From contig NZ_CAKKNC010000015.1 of NCBI RefSeq assembly GCF_918741285.1, forward strand, positions 53,646 through 117,645: DNA of 64,000 nucleotides, given 5' to 3'. Below are positions 9,413 through 18,032 of this stretch, in pieces. The position numbers were made by a program, and so were the translations under genes. Numbering within the stretch: the first letter of the stretch is position 1; every line of letters starts with the position of its first letter. Source of the DNA: Sphingobium sp. CECT 9361 (lineage in GTDB: Bacteria; Pseudomonadota; Alphaproteobacteria; Sphingomonadales; Sphingomonadaceae). The notes beneath the pieces were generated by a model, which saw nothing but the letters and a program-made list of their open reading frames with translations, ran no database searches and was not told the DNA's origin.

Positions 9413-9818
9413 CGTAAGGGCGCTTATAATCAGATCGAAGCTATATGGCGATTGTGCAATGCGCTTGGCCGACCTTGCAAACACCGCTCACTATGATCCC
9501 GCGATTTGGCGCACCGGTAGGTGACCAGCATACACCGTTCTGTAGCAGGACCACGAACGGTGGCTTCTTCCAAGACCGGTCATTCGCCTGCCATCAACCT
9601 TCGCCGCCGTAATGCGCCATGTCTTGTTAATCCGGTGCGATAGCGCTGCGCTACAATCAGCCTTTTGCTGCCGGGCAGCAACTAGAAGGCCATGGTCAAT
9701 GTTGCCCTGGACATCGTGCTTAAGGTGAGGACAACGCGATGCGCGCCCGAAGGCCAATATGTCCTTGCGCGTAACGGTGGGGGGGGGGGGGCGCAGCCCC
9801 GAAAATAGCCGAGCAGAG
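9413..9818. other. intergenic region with a 13-G tract
   Basis: About 400 bp between two genes on the minus strand. It holds no family-like translation. Its notable content is a homopolymer of 13 G at 9779-9791, 28 bp past the GGDEF-EAL stop codon. Confidence 0.6.
9779..9791. repeat. poly-G tract (13 nt)
   Basis: An uninterrupted run of 13 G on the plus strand (C on the coding strand of the flanking genes). It is intergenic, downstream of the GGDEF-EAL gene and about 370 bp upstream of the AlkD-like start. Such tracts are prone to slippage in replication and sequencing. Confidence 0.9.
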
Positions 9819-12122
9819 TTAGGCGGCGACGCGTTTTTCATCCAGCTTGCAAAGCAAGGCATCAACTTCGGAAGCTGGAATTGGTCGACTGAATAGGTAG
9901 CCTTGTATCTGGCCGCAGCCTTCGGCACGCAGGATGTCTAGCTGCTCGCTGCTTTCCACGCCCTCGGCTGTAGTTTCCATACCGAGCGCATCGGCCAATG
10001 ACGTGATCGCCCGGATAATAGCAGTTGCGCCGTCATGGGCAAGCAGATCGACGATGAAGCTACGGTCTATCTTCAACTTGTCGAACGGGAAGCTGCGCAA
10101 ATAACTAAGCGAAGAATAGCCCGTTCCGAAATCGTCGAGCGCCACCCGCACACCCAGCGCGCGCAAAGAATGAAGGGAGGCCAGCGTGGCTTCAACATTG
10201 TCGATAAACAGGCTTTCGGTGATTTCCAGCTCCAGCCGTTGCGGCTCCAGGCCAGACCGCGCAAGTGCCTGCAGAACAATGCTGTTCAGCATTGAATTTC
10301 GGAACTGAACCGGTGAAATGTTGACCGCAATTCGGATGTCGCTCGCCCATGTCCCTGCGATACGGCAGGCCTCGTGAAGTACCCATTCGCCGATCGGAAT
10401 GATGAGCCCTGTTTCCTCTGCCAACGGAATAAAATCGGCCGGCGAAACCATGCCGCGCACCGGGTGGTTCCAGCGTAACAGCGCTTCAAAGGCTGTAACG
10501 CGATTTTGCGAGAGGCCGAACAGAGGCTGAAAATGCAGCTCTAGCTCGCCTTTGTTAAGCGCATCGTGCAAATCTACTTCCATCGCCCTGCGTGCCTGGG
10601 CTTCCGCGTCCATTGTGCTTTCGAAAAAGCGGTGACTGGCCTTCCCGTCATGCTTGGCGCGATAAAGCGCAAGATCGGCGTTTTTCAGCAAAGATGTGGC
10701 GTCCCGCCCGTCTTGAGGGGCAAGGGAGATACCCACGCTCGTCCCGGTGACAATACGGTGGCCGTTGACTGCGAAGGGTCGACCCAGCGCCTTAACCAGG
10801 GAGCGGCCTGTCTGATCGGCGCTTGTACAGCCATCTTGAACGATGATTGCAAATTCGTCGCCGCCAAGGCGGGCGATAAAGCCGTTGGGACAAGTCTGCG
10901 TCAATCGCGTTGCAACCTCACACAACAGTGCATCGCCTGTTGGATGACCCAGAGTGTCATTCACGCCCTTGAAATTGTCGAGGTCGAGGCAGAATAATGC
11001 AAAGCCGGACCCGCCCGGCCGTTGCAGTGCCAGAGCAATCTGCTCGCGCAGCAATACGCGGTTTGCAAGCCCGGTCAGTGAATCGTGGAAAGCCATATGA
11101 GCGATCTGTCGCTCGCGCGTTTCAACAGCATTGACCATGCGGTTGAAACTGCGTGCCAAACGGCCAATTTCGTCGCGCGTTTCCACATTCACTTCGGCAT
11201 GTTCGCCTGCACTCACCTTTCGAGCGGCGCGTTCCAACGCGACGATAGGTTTTGTGAGGTTACGCGATGCTACCCAAGCACCGACGATTGCCGTGATTCC
11301 GCCCAAGCCACCAAAACCGAAGAGCGCCCACAAAATTGGTGAATAGCTAGCGAGCGCATCGGTTAGGCTATATTTCAGCACCAGCAATTCACGGTCGGAT
11401 TTTATCAGAGTCGGGACGGCCCGGCTCTGGATGAGTATCCGCTTTCCGTCTTGCTCGACCTCGCGTGTCTTGATCCCGACGCCTGATTTGTCTGCCCGCG
11501 GTACAAGCTGTGGAGCCAAGTCGATCGACGTCAGCTTGGCCAACGCCTGAAGGTCCCGTGGACCCATATTACGAGCAAACACGACCCACCCCATGAGTGC
11601 CGGTGCTTGGATCCGAGCTGCAGCGACCATGTGGCTCTCTCCAGCCCATCGCACAATGCCCTGTTGCTGACCTGCGTCCAATGCATCGTACAGTTGCGTT
11701 CGTTCCCGCACGGAAATTTGCGACAAATCTCCAGCGAGAGTACCATCAACGCCCACGAATATTGCTCGGTCGAGCTGGAACCGCCCCCGAAGACTGTGCA
11801 GTGCGGATTCGATTGTCGGCACATCGCCGGTCCCCACAGCCTCACGAAATCCAAAATCCCCGGCCAGTACGTTGCCTGCCTGACCTAATTGATGGAACTG
11901 CAAAATCGCAATCCTGTCGAACAGGGCGCTACCAACTGCCATTTCCCGGCGTATGACGCTTTCTGCATAGCTTTCAATCGCCTTGCGCGTACCATAGAGT
12001 GACAATATCGATACTGCGACGAATAGCGCGCCGTAGAACATCGTCATCTTCAATGTCAGCGTGGACTGCATCCGCAATATCCATCGCAGCCACGTTCGGC
12101 GCAACCTGGCAGACGCGATCAT
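9819..12122 (-). CDS. membrane GGDEF-EAL protein (cyclic-di-GMP turnover)
   Basis: The protein has 767 residues. A membrane anchor (about 25-45) is followed by an extracytoplasmic sensor (about 46-275), a second membrane segment (about 278-297, LFGFGGLGGITAIVGAWVAS), a HAMP linker (about 298-350), a GGDEF domain (about 350-505) with intact ARLGGDEF and an EAL domain (about 515-760) with intact FEALLRW and DDFGTGYSSLSYL. Both catalytic motifs are whole, so it could make and degrade cyclic-di-GMP; the phosphodiesterase side is well conserved. It starts 4 nt inside the end of the cupredoxin-like gene, so the two are translationally coupled and the periplasmic partner may feed the sensor domain. 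Confidence 0.93.
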   Translation of the reverse strand: MIASARLRRTWLRWILRMQSTLTLKMTMFYGALFVAVSILSLYGTRKAIESYAESVIRREMAVGSALFDRIAILQFHQLGQAGNVLAGDFGFREAVGTGDVPTIESALHSLRGRFQLDRAIFVGVDGTLAGDLSQISVRERTQLYDALDAGQQQGIVRWAGESHMVAAARIQAPALMGWVVFARNMGPRDLQALAKLTSIDLAPQLVPRADKSGVGIKTREVEQDGKRILIQSRAVPTLIKSDRELLVLKYSLTDALASYSPILWALFGFGGLGGITAIVGAWVASRNLTKPIVALERAARKVSAGEHAEVNVETRDEIGRLARSFNRMVNAVETRERQIAHMAFHDSLTGLANRVLLREQIALALQRPGGSGFALFCLDLDNFKGVNDTLGHPTGDALLCEVATRLTQTCPNGFIARLGGDEFAIIVQDGCTSADQTGRSLVKALGRPFAVNGHRIVTGTSVGISLAPQDGRDATSLLKNADLALYRAKHDGKASHRFFESTMDAEAQARRAMEVDLHDALNKGELELHFQPLFGLSQNRVTAFEALLRWNHPVRGMVSPADFIPLAEETGLIIPIGEWVLHEACRIAGTWASDIRIAVNISPVQFRNSMLNSIVLQALARSGLEPQRLELEITESLFIDNVEATLASLHSLRALGVRVALDDFGTGYSSLSYLRSFPFDKLKIDRSFIVDLLAHDGATAIIRAITSLADALGMETTAEGVESSEQLDILRAEGCGQIQGYLFSRPIPASEVDALLCKLDEKRVAA

Positions 12123-12742
12123 CTGGCGCTGCGCAGAGCTAATGTGATCGTTTTTGTCGCGCTGCCGCGGGGCGGGATCGGAACGTTGATGACCAACTCA
12201 TTGTCTTTAGCTTTTAGCAGCGGGTGCCATACGGTCATCTTGGCCGTACCGGTGGCGAGGCCGCCGAGATGCGCTTGGCCCGCCGCATTGCTCTTCGTTG
12301 CAAAGGGCGTATCGACCACCTTGATGAACCCGCTCATCTGATCGTGAATGTTGCAGCCCAAGGCGACAGCGCCTGCGCTTGTGAAGGTGTAGCTGCGGCT
12401 CTCATCCTGGCCAAACAGTTTGATCTCGAACTTTGCGGGCTTGGAGAAAGAATAGATGTGATGACGAACCTTATCCTTATTGGGAAAACGCACAGTCGCG
12501 CCGACAGGCACAATTAGGACATGGGGCACGAACGCGATGTTCTGCTGTACCATGCTGGTGCCCCATGGGAAGCGAATCGGCTCCGACGGTACACCTCCCG
12601 CCGGCCGAACTGTAATGACTGCGTCGCTCACCGCTTTGCCCGCGGCATCAACAATTTTCAGGTCGAGATCCCCTGCCAGCGCGGGACTGGAAAGAAGAGA
12701 GAGCGATGTGACAAAAAAGCGAAAGATATGCATATGCAGCAT
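12119..12742 (-). CDS. periplasmic cupredoxin-like protein (methylamine-utilization type)
   Basis: The protein is 207 aa from ATG 12742, starting a signal peptide (MLHMHIFRFFVTSLSLLSSP, cleavage near ALAGD). The mature part carries a cupredoxin fold with all four type-I copper ligands: the first His in KVRHHIYSFS, then Cys, His and Met in GCNIHDQMSGFIKV. A carboxypeptidase-regulatory-like strand set follows. Proteins annotated as methylamine utilization proteins have this layout, but no methylamine genes are nearby. It is divergent from the DUF3034 gene across 109 bp. Copper or redox sensing for the coupled GGDEF-EAL protein is a reasonable inference. Confidence 0.85.
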   Translation of the reverse strand: MLHMHIFRFFVTSLSLLSSPALAGDLDLKIVDAAGKAVSDAVITVRPAGGVPSEPIRFPWGTSMVQQNIAFVPHVLIVPVGATVRFPNKDKVRHHIYSFSKPAKFEIKLFGQDESRSYTFTSAGAVALGCNIHDQMSGFIKVVDTPFATKSNAAGQAHLGGLATGTAKMTVWHPLLKAKDNELVINVPIPPRGSATKTITLALRSAR

Positions 12743-12851
12743 CTTAACGCCCAATATTGAATAAATACTTAGTCCGGGCCGAAGGTCGCCAGTGGGCGGT
12801 AACATGGTGCGACACACGATTTTTTAACCACGTTTGGCATAACAACACAGC

Positions 12852-13724
12852 ATGACCTATCGCCGCGCTTTAGTATTTGTCGCCACCACACTCACTGTCA
12901 TTTCTCCGCAAGCAGGTTTTGCCAAACCGCTCCGTCATGGGGGAAAGCTACTGCTCACTAGCGGCATATCCTCGCTGGAGGGGGCTGCGGGCGGCGGGCT
13001 TACTCCCTGGGCCGTGATTGCGGGCAACGAAACCAATGAAGGTATTGGCCTTTCGGTGCATGGAACGCTGGTAGAGATGACGGATTACGACTATCAGAGT
13101 GCAGGTATCGCATTGGGGTTCCGTGACCGGTTGGAACTCAGTTACGCGCATCAATATTTCAACACGAATGACATCGGGACCGCGCTGGCCTTAGGTAAGG
13201 ACTATGGCTTCTCGCAAGATGTGATCGGCGCAAAGTGGCGCGTGGCGGGTGACATTGCCTATGACCGAATGCCCGCTGTTGCTGTGGGCGTGCAGTACAA
13301 GAAGAACAATAATGGCGCGGTCGCACGTCTGCTGGGCGCACGCCAGGACGAAGGCGTCGATTACTATGCGTCCATCAGCAAGCTGTTTCTATCGCGTTCC
13401 ATATTGCTATCAGGCACTGCGCGGTTGACCAAGGCGAACCAACTTGGCCTTCTGGGTTTTGGTGGCGACAAGAACAAAAACTATACGCTTCAGTTGGAAG
13501 GATCGGCTGCGTGGCAATTGTCGCGCCATCTGGTGGTGGGCAGCGAATTTCGCAGCAAGCCTGACAATCTCGGCATCGCCAGGGAAGACGACTGGTTTGA
13601 CGCCTTCGCCGCGCTCGCCGTTACGCGCAATGTGACGGCCACGATTGCCTATACCGACCTTGGGTCAATCGCCACGGTTTCGGGCCAACGCGGCGTCATG
13701 TTGTCGCTTCAAACTTCCTTTTAA
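12852..13724 (+). CDS. DUF3034 family outer-membrane protein
   Basis: The protein is 290 aa, beginning with a signal peptide (MTYRRALVFVATTLTVISPQ, cleavage after GFAKP). The rest alternates hydrophobic and polar residues as in beta-barrels and ends in Phe (LSLQTSF), a typical outer-membrane sorting end. The DUF3034 pattern is clear: LLLTSGISSLEGAAGGGLTP, then RDRLELSYAHQYFNTND and GQRGVMLSLQTSF. No function is established. It is followed after 12 bp by the exported haemoglobin gene and faces the cupredoxin gene, so the four genes look like one locus. Confidence 0.88.
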   Translation: MTYRRALVFVATTLTVISPQAGFAKPLRHGGKLLLTSGISSLEGAAGGGLTPWAVIAGNETNEGIGLSVHGTLVEMTDYDYQSAGIALGFRDRLELSYAHQYFNTNDIGTALALGKDYGFSQDVIGAKWRVAGDIAYDRMPAVAVGVQYKKNNNGAVARLLGARQDEGVDYYASISKLFLSRSILLSGTARLTKANQLGLLGFGGDKNKNYTLQLEGSAAWQLSRHLVVGSEFRSKPDNLGIAREDDWFDAFAALAVTRNVTATIAYTDLGSIATVSGQRGVMLSLQTSF

Positions 13725-13736
13725 GGGTTGCCGGTC

Positions 13737-14234
13737 ATGTCACTTCTGTTTGCCTTGCTCCTGCTTCAGGCTTCACCAGTTGCCACATCTCCCGCTCGCC
13801 CTTATGCGGTTCCCGGGGAAGAAGCAGTCGATCCGTATACGGTTGAAGATGTTAACGTCGGCGCAAAGCCCTTCGACGGTGATGGCATGGCAGAGGCGTT
13901 CCACGGGCAGGAAGGTATACGGCGTATCGTGGACCGCATGGTCACATTGTCCTATGGCGATTCGGAAATCGGTGAAATTTTCAAGGGGCATGATAAAGTC
14001 CGGCTCAAGCGCACCTTGTTCGAACAGTTCTGCTACATCCTGAACGCCAGTTGCATTTATACTGGACGTGACATGGTGCGTTCGCACAAGGATCTTGGTG
14101 TGCACCGCAAGGATATGAATCGGCTGGTCGAATTGCTCCAGCAGGCAATGCGTGAGGAGGGCGTCGACTTCCAGGCGCAGAACCGGCTCTTGTCAAAGCT
14201 CGCACCAATGCACCATGATATTGTTGGTCGATGA
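13737..14234 (+). CDS. exported group 1 truncated haemoglobin-like protein
   Basis: The protein is 165 aa. ATG 13737 starts a signal-like segment (MSLLFALLLLQASPVATSPA); an in-frame TTG lies at 13728. From about residue 50 it follows truncated haemoglobins: FHGQEGIRRIVDRMV (helices A-B), then IFKGHDKVRLKRTLFEQFCY (B-E) and YTGRDMVRSHKDLGVHRKDM, where the His of SHKDLGV fits the proximal haem ligand (F8). Group 1 globins bind oxygen or NO. An exported member coupled to a DUF3034 barrel and a copper protein suggests periplasmic gas or NO handling, but this is inference. Confidence 0.78.
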   Translation: MSLLFALLLLQASPVATSPARPYAVPGEEAVDPYTVEDVNVGAKPFDGDGMAEAFHGQEGIRRIVDRMVTLSYGDSEIGEIFKGHDKVRLKRTLFEQFCYILNASCIYTGRDMVRSHKDLGVHRKDMNRLVELLQQAMREEGVDFQAQNRLLSKLAPMHHDIVGR

Positions 14235-14293
14235 CATCGATCTTCGACCTTAGCACAACCGCAGATACTCAAAACTGAGCGCTTTGGAAGCCA

Positions 14294-14365
14294 TCAGGCA
14301 GCCTTCCAGACGCGGTTTAAAATTTCGGCAACTAGCGCAGGTTTGTCGTAAGGCAGAAAGCAACG
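14294..14365 (-). pseudogene. possible receiver-domain C-terminal remnant
   Basis: Immediately after the stop of the single-domain receiver gene, another frame reads RCFLPYDKPALVAEILNRVW before a stop. It resembles the last helix of receiver domains (KP(Y/F)D..ALVAEI..VL). It is only 23 codons, so it may be the end of a deleted receiver gene or chance. Confidence 0.3.
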
Positions 14366-14366
14366 G

Positions 14367-14759
14367 TTATTCGCTGTCCTTTCCCCATAGTTGACGTAAG
14401 CTGAAAGCTAGGATTGTAGGATCAAAGGGCTTGGTTATGATGCCATTGGCACCCTTGTCACTATAGCGGGCAATATCCGACGCCCGTGCGCTGGCTGTGA
14501 TGAAGTAGATCGGCAGTTTCGTCATTGTGGGGCGACTGCGCAGCTTTCCAAGCAGTTCGATACCGCTCATGTCGGGCATCATCATATCGATCAGCGCCAT
14601 GTCTGGCTCGAACCCGCCTGCATCCAGCAGAGCAAGTGCTTCTGCACCAGACGACAAAGACTGCAATTCTATGTTCGGGTCGAGTCGCAGTGCCATTTCG
14701 ACGATCGTTCTTATGTCGTTCTCGTCATCCACATATAGGATCCGCAGCCTGTCGTTCAT
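14367..14759 (-). CDS. single-domain response regulator (CheY-like)
   Basis: The protein is 130 aa consisting only of a receiver domain. It has the acidic pair in LYVDDENDIRTI (residues 9-11), the phosphoacceptor Asp in MALIDMMMPDMSG (about residue 57), the Thr/Ser position in YFITASA and the Lys in GIITKPFDP. With no output domain it should act by protein contact or as a phosphate relay or sink. Its ATG overlaps the stop of the hybrid kinase gene by 4 nt, so it is the third gene of the regulator-kinase-receiver operon. Confidence 0.92.
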   Translation of the reverse strand: MNDRLRILYVDDENDIRTIVEMALRLDPNIELQSLSSGAEALALLDAGGFEPDMALIDMMMPDMSGIELLGKLRSRPTMTKLPIYFITASARASDIARYSDKGANGIITKPFDPTILAFSLRQLWGKDSE

Positions 14760-17272
14760 GGCCTTTTCTCAGCAGAATGCCGCTGCGTGAGGCTTATGAC
14801 GGTCTCGACCAGACTGGGTAAGGAGCGTTTCGATTTCAGCAGCACGGCCTTGACGTTCGGTGCGAAGGAAGCAGAGCCTGTATATTGCGCCGAATACACT
14901 ATGACGGGAATGATCCGGTCCGATCCCGCCCGATCGAGATCGGCCAGGATATCTAGGCCCGACCCATCCGGAAGCGCGATATCCACGATCAGAAGATCGA
15001 CATTTTGCTCGGCGAGAATATGTCGTGCTGTCGAAAGGTCGCTAGCCTTTGCAATGCGCGCATGACCGCTAAGCGCGCGTGCTGTTAATTCCAGTGTGTC
15101 GGTGTCGTCGTCGATGTGCAGAACGAGTGGCATGGCCACCGCCGCACGCTCGACCGCCGTGCCCAAGGCATGATCGAGGCGGGATGAGGCGATAGGCTTG
15201 GCAATCCAGTCTATAACATCGAGCGCAGCTGTTTCCTTCGCAGGGAGCGCCGGTATTTCGCTCGCGATTGCAATGATGGGCAGCGATCTATGCTGCGGAT
15301 CGGCGCGGATATCCTTCAATGTCGCCAAAGCGTTCTGTCCGGCAAACTGAACATCCAGTATCAGCGCTACATAGTGGCGATTGGCTAGAGCAGCGAGTGC
15401 CGCATTGCGATCGGCCACTACGTCCGTCAGTATCTCCCGGCGGGAGATAGTGGCGCGGATAGTCTCCGCCTCAACCGTATCGCAAAAGAGTAGAAGGCGT
15501 GGCGCGCCGATCCTGTCCCTTTGCCTGCTAAAGCCATTCCACAGCGGCACAGTGAACGTGAAAACGCTGCCCGTGCCCGTTGCCGTATTCCGCGCGGGTT
15601 CCCACCATATCTGCCCACTATGACTGTGCACAATCTCTCTTGAAATAGCGAGGCCAAGACCTGTACCGGGGGTCGGTCCAATCCGGTGCGCGCTTTGGGC
15701 AAAGCGCGTAAACAAACGCTCGCGCAAGTCGGGTGGGATGCCTGGTCCCTGATCGATGACCGCGACTTGGCCGTGGCCGGATTGCGTGTCCAACCGCAAT
15801 GTAACGGTCCCGCCTTCTGGCGAATAGCTAATCGCATTGGACAGCAAGTTTAGCACGACCTGCATCAGGCGGTCGGTATCGCCATGGATAGGCATAGGAC
15901 CCGCACCGCTGATCAAGTCGAGATGAATATTGCGCGTCGCCGCCATACCGCGAACAGCATCCAGGCTGCGACCTGCAATATCGTGCATGTCCCATTGCGC
16001 GAAATCGAACGTCATCAGGCCGGCCTGCATCTTTTCCACGTCGAGCAGATCGTTGACCAGCCGGATCAGGCGGTGGGCATTATTTTCTGCGATCACCACC
16101 AACCGCTGCGCATCGGGCGGAAGTTCTTGGTCCGCCCCGCCGCGCAGCAGCCCAAGAGAACCAAGTATCGAGGTCAACGGGGTGCGCAGCTCATGGCTTA
16201 TGGTGGAAAGGAACTGATCCCTCATTTGCTCCGCCTTTGCCCGCTCCGAAATGTCACGAAAGGCCGCAACGATATGCATGCCATCATCCAGCGGCATGGT
16301 ACCCAGTGCCACTTCCACGGGCACGACCGCACCGGTCGCGGTACGGGCTTCCAGCGGGGTACGCAGGGGAGCTGCTATGACATCACCTACCACACCCAGC
16401 CTGTCAAGAAACCGACCTTCCCCCGGCGCAATATCGACGATCAGCGACAGGTCGCGTCGCAGCAATTGCTGCGACGGATACCCAAACAGCCGTTCGGCAG
16501 CAGGATTGAGCATTTCCATGCTGCCGCTGGGGTTCACCAATATTATGGCATCGAGACTATGACGGAAAATGGCAGTCTGCCGCGCTGTGGCATCGGCCAC
16601 CTGTTGCTGCGCCCGGTAACGGGCCGCCCTTGCTGCGTGAACAATAAATGCGCCCAGTATCGCCAATATAGCGGACAGGAGCACGACAACCCATGCGGCA
16701 GTGCGAATGATAGTGTTACGCTTATCCTCAGCTGCAAGATTCCGGGCGAGCATCGCGTTTTGATCGCGCACCATGGTCGCGACATGAGCGCGAAATTCAT
16801 CCATGATCGTTTTGCCGCGCCCCTGTATAACCATGGACGCTGCGGCAGCTTGCCCGGCCGCATTCCGTGCCGTCAGTACCCGCTCCATTTCCTTAAACTT
16901 CAGGTCGATCAGGCGGCGCAGTTTCGGCAACTGCGCAAAACTACTCGGATCATCGGCCAAGATTCGTTCCAGCGACGCCAGATCTTTGGGAAGTGTGAGA
17001 CTGGCCCGTCGATAGGGCTCAAGAAAAGTGCGATCACCTGTAATGACATAACCGCGTTGCGCGGTTTCCGCGTCCTGCACAGCCGAGAACACCGATTCGA
17101 TCGCGATCTGCCGTCGGAATGATTGGTACACAGCATCATTTGTTTGCGCGGCGCGTCGATACTCGCTGGCAAACCAGAGCGTCAAACCAGCCAAAAGCAT
17201 CGGAATAAGCGATGCGCCAACCATGCTGCGCCATAGGCGCGGTGCCGTAAGTGGCACGGGCATCGCCGTCAC
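14756..17272 (-). CDS. CHASE3-PAS hybrid sensor histidine kinase with two receiver domains
   Basis: The protein has 838 residues. It has a membrane segment (about 15-34), a CHASE3 extracytoplasmic sensor (about 40-185; QDAETAQRGYVITGDRTFLE), a second membrane segment (191-213), PAS (about 232-342), HisKA with His360 (STISHELRTPL), HATPase (N box LNLLSNAISY, G boxes DQGPGIP and GTGLGLAI) and two C-terminal receivers. The receiver Asps are D640 (ALILDVQF) and D764 (LLIVDIALPDGSG). Receiver 1 lacks the usual DD pair at its start (LLLFCDTVEA), so it may be degenerate. The gene overlaps both neighbours by 4 nt. With the divergent receiver-Hpt gene it forms a plausible phosphorelay upstream of the pilus operon. 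Confidence 0.93.
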   Translation of the reverse strand: MTAMPVPLTAPRLWRSMVGASLIPMLLAGLTLWFASEYRRAAQTNDAVYQSFRRQIAIESVFSAVQDAETAQRGYVITGDRTFLEPYRRASLTLPKDLASLERILADDPSSFAQLPKLRRLIDLKFKEMERVLTARNAAGQAAAASMVIQGRGKTIMDEFRAHVATMVRDQNAMLARNLAAEDKRNTIIRTAAWVVVLLSAILAILGAFIVHAARAARYRAQQQVADATARQTAIFRHSLDAIILVNPSGSMEMLNPAAERLFGYPSQQLLRRDLSLIVDIAPGEGRFLDRLGVVGDVIAAPLRTPLEARTATGAVVPVEVALGTMPLDDGMHIVAAFRDISERAKAEQMRDQFLSTISHELRTPLTSILGSLGLLRGGADQELPPDAQRLVVIAENNAHRLIRLVNDLLDVEKMQAGLMTFDFAQWDMHDIAGRSLDAVRGMAATRNIHLDLISGAGPMPIHGDTDRLMQVVLNLLSNAISYSPEGGTVTLRLDTQSGHGQVAVIDQGPGIPPDLRERLFTRFAQSAHRIGPTPGTGLGLAISREIVHSHSGQIWWEPARNTATGTGSVFTFTVPLWNGFSRQRDRIGAPRLLLFCDTVEAETIRATISRREILTDVVADRNAALAALANRHYVALILDVQFAGQNALATLKDIRADPQHRSLPIIAIASEIPALPAKETAALDVIDWIAKPIASSRLDHALGTAVERAAVAMPLVLHIDDDTDTLELTARALSGHARIAKASDLSTARHILAEQNVDLLIVDIALPDGSGLDILADLDRAGSDRIIPVIVYSAQYTGSASFAPNVKAVLLKSKRSLPSLVETVISLTQRHSAEKRP

Positions 17273-17928
17273 AGTGACGATTCTGCGTAGGGATCGATCA
17301 GGGGACGCATGGCCAACATAGCCTGCAATCTATTGGTCACGCCAAGTTTGCGAAAAATGGACGTCAAATGTGCTTTGACGGTCGCTTCGGTAAGATTGAG
17401 GTCGGCCGCAATCTGTTTGTTGAGATGACCGCTAGCCAGCGCGGACAGCACACGGGACTGCGCCGCCGATAGGCTCTGCAACCGCGCATTGAGATCGGCA
17501 ATGTTGGCGGGCACTCCAATATTACTGGAGAAAATTTGCTTTCCCGTAAGCAGCATGTCGATGTCGCGCACCAGCTCTTCAAGCGGCTGGGATTTGAAAA
17601 GAAAGCCAGCGGCCCCCAAAGCCCGTGCAGTCGCGATGATCGAGGGTTGCGTATAGGCGGACAGAAGCGCGATTGGCGTATCGCTCAGCGCATGCCGCAT
17701 GCGAAACAGACCGTTGAAGCCAATGCTGTCCGACAAACGATAGTCCAGCACCAGCAGCTTGTAGGGTTTGCGCCGTCGTGCCAAATCTTCGGCGGCTGCT
17801 ATGGTATCTGCAACATCGACCATATATTCTGGATGACGGATACGTATCGCCATCTGCAATCCTTCCCGGATCAACGGATGGTCGTCCGCCAGTAATATTC
17901 GGCCCTCTCGCATATCGTTTCCATTCAC
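17269..17928 (-). CDS. LuxR/NarL-type response regulator
   Basis: The protein is 219 aa (214 if ATG 17913 is used). The N-terminal receiver has LLADDHPLIREGL and the phosphoacceptor Asp in LLVLDYRLSDSIGFN. The C-terminal LuxR/GerE HTH starts near residue 148 (QSLSAAQSRVLSALASGHLN, then KQIAADLNLTEATVKAHLTS). It is the first gene of a three-gene operon, overlapping the hybrid kinase by 4 nt, and is the only DNA-binding member. It is the natural candidate to control the pilus genes 0.9 kb to the right; the palindrome at 18721-18740 is a candidate site. Confidence 0.92.
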   Translation of the reverse strand: MNGNDMREGRILLADDHPLIREGLQMAIRIRHPEYMVDVADTIAAAEDLARRRKPYKLLVLDYRLSDSIGFNGLFRMRHALSDTPIALLSAYTQPSIIATARALGAAGFLFKSQPLEELVRDIDMLLTGKQIFSSNIGVPANIADLNARLQSLSAAQSRVLSALASGHLNKQIAADLNLTEATVKAHLTSIFRKLGVTNRLQAMLAMRPLIDPYAESSL

Positions 17929-18032
17929 CGTCTGCGCGTTGTGTCGGAACGTGTAAGTGATAATACGTATGATTGACGATTTTTGAGAGGGAAGTCCATG
18001 ATTTTCATGGAAAAACTCTATATTGACCGCTT

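Noticed and set aside
14287..14310. Weak hairpin (TGGAAG ... CTTCCA) between the haemoglobin and receiver genes as terminator
   Set aside because: Only a 6-bp stem with a long loop and no T run; chance is likely.
15884..17122. 412-codon plus-strand frame within the CHASE3 hybrid kinase
   Set aside because: Rich in His/Arg/Gln with no family pattern; the minus-strand kinase is unambiguous.
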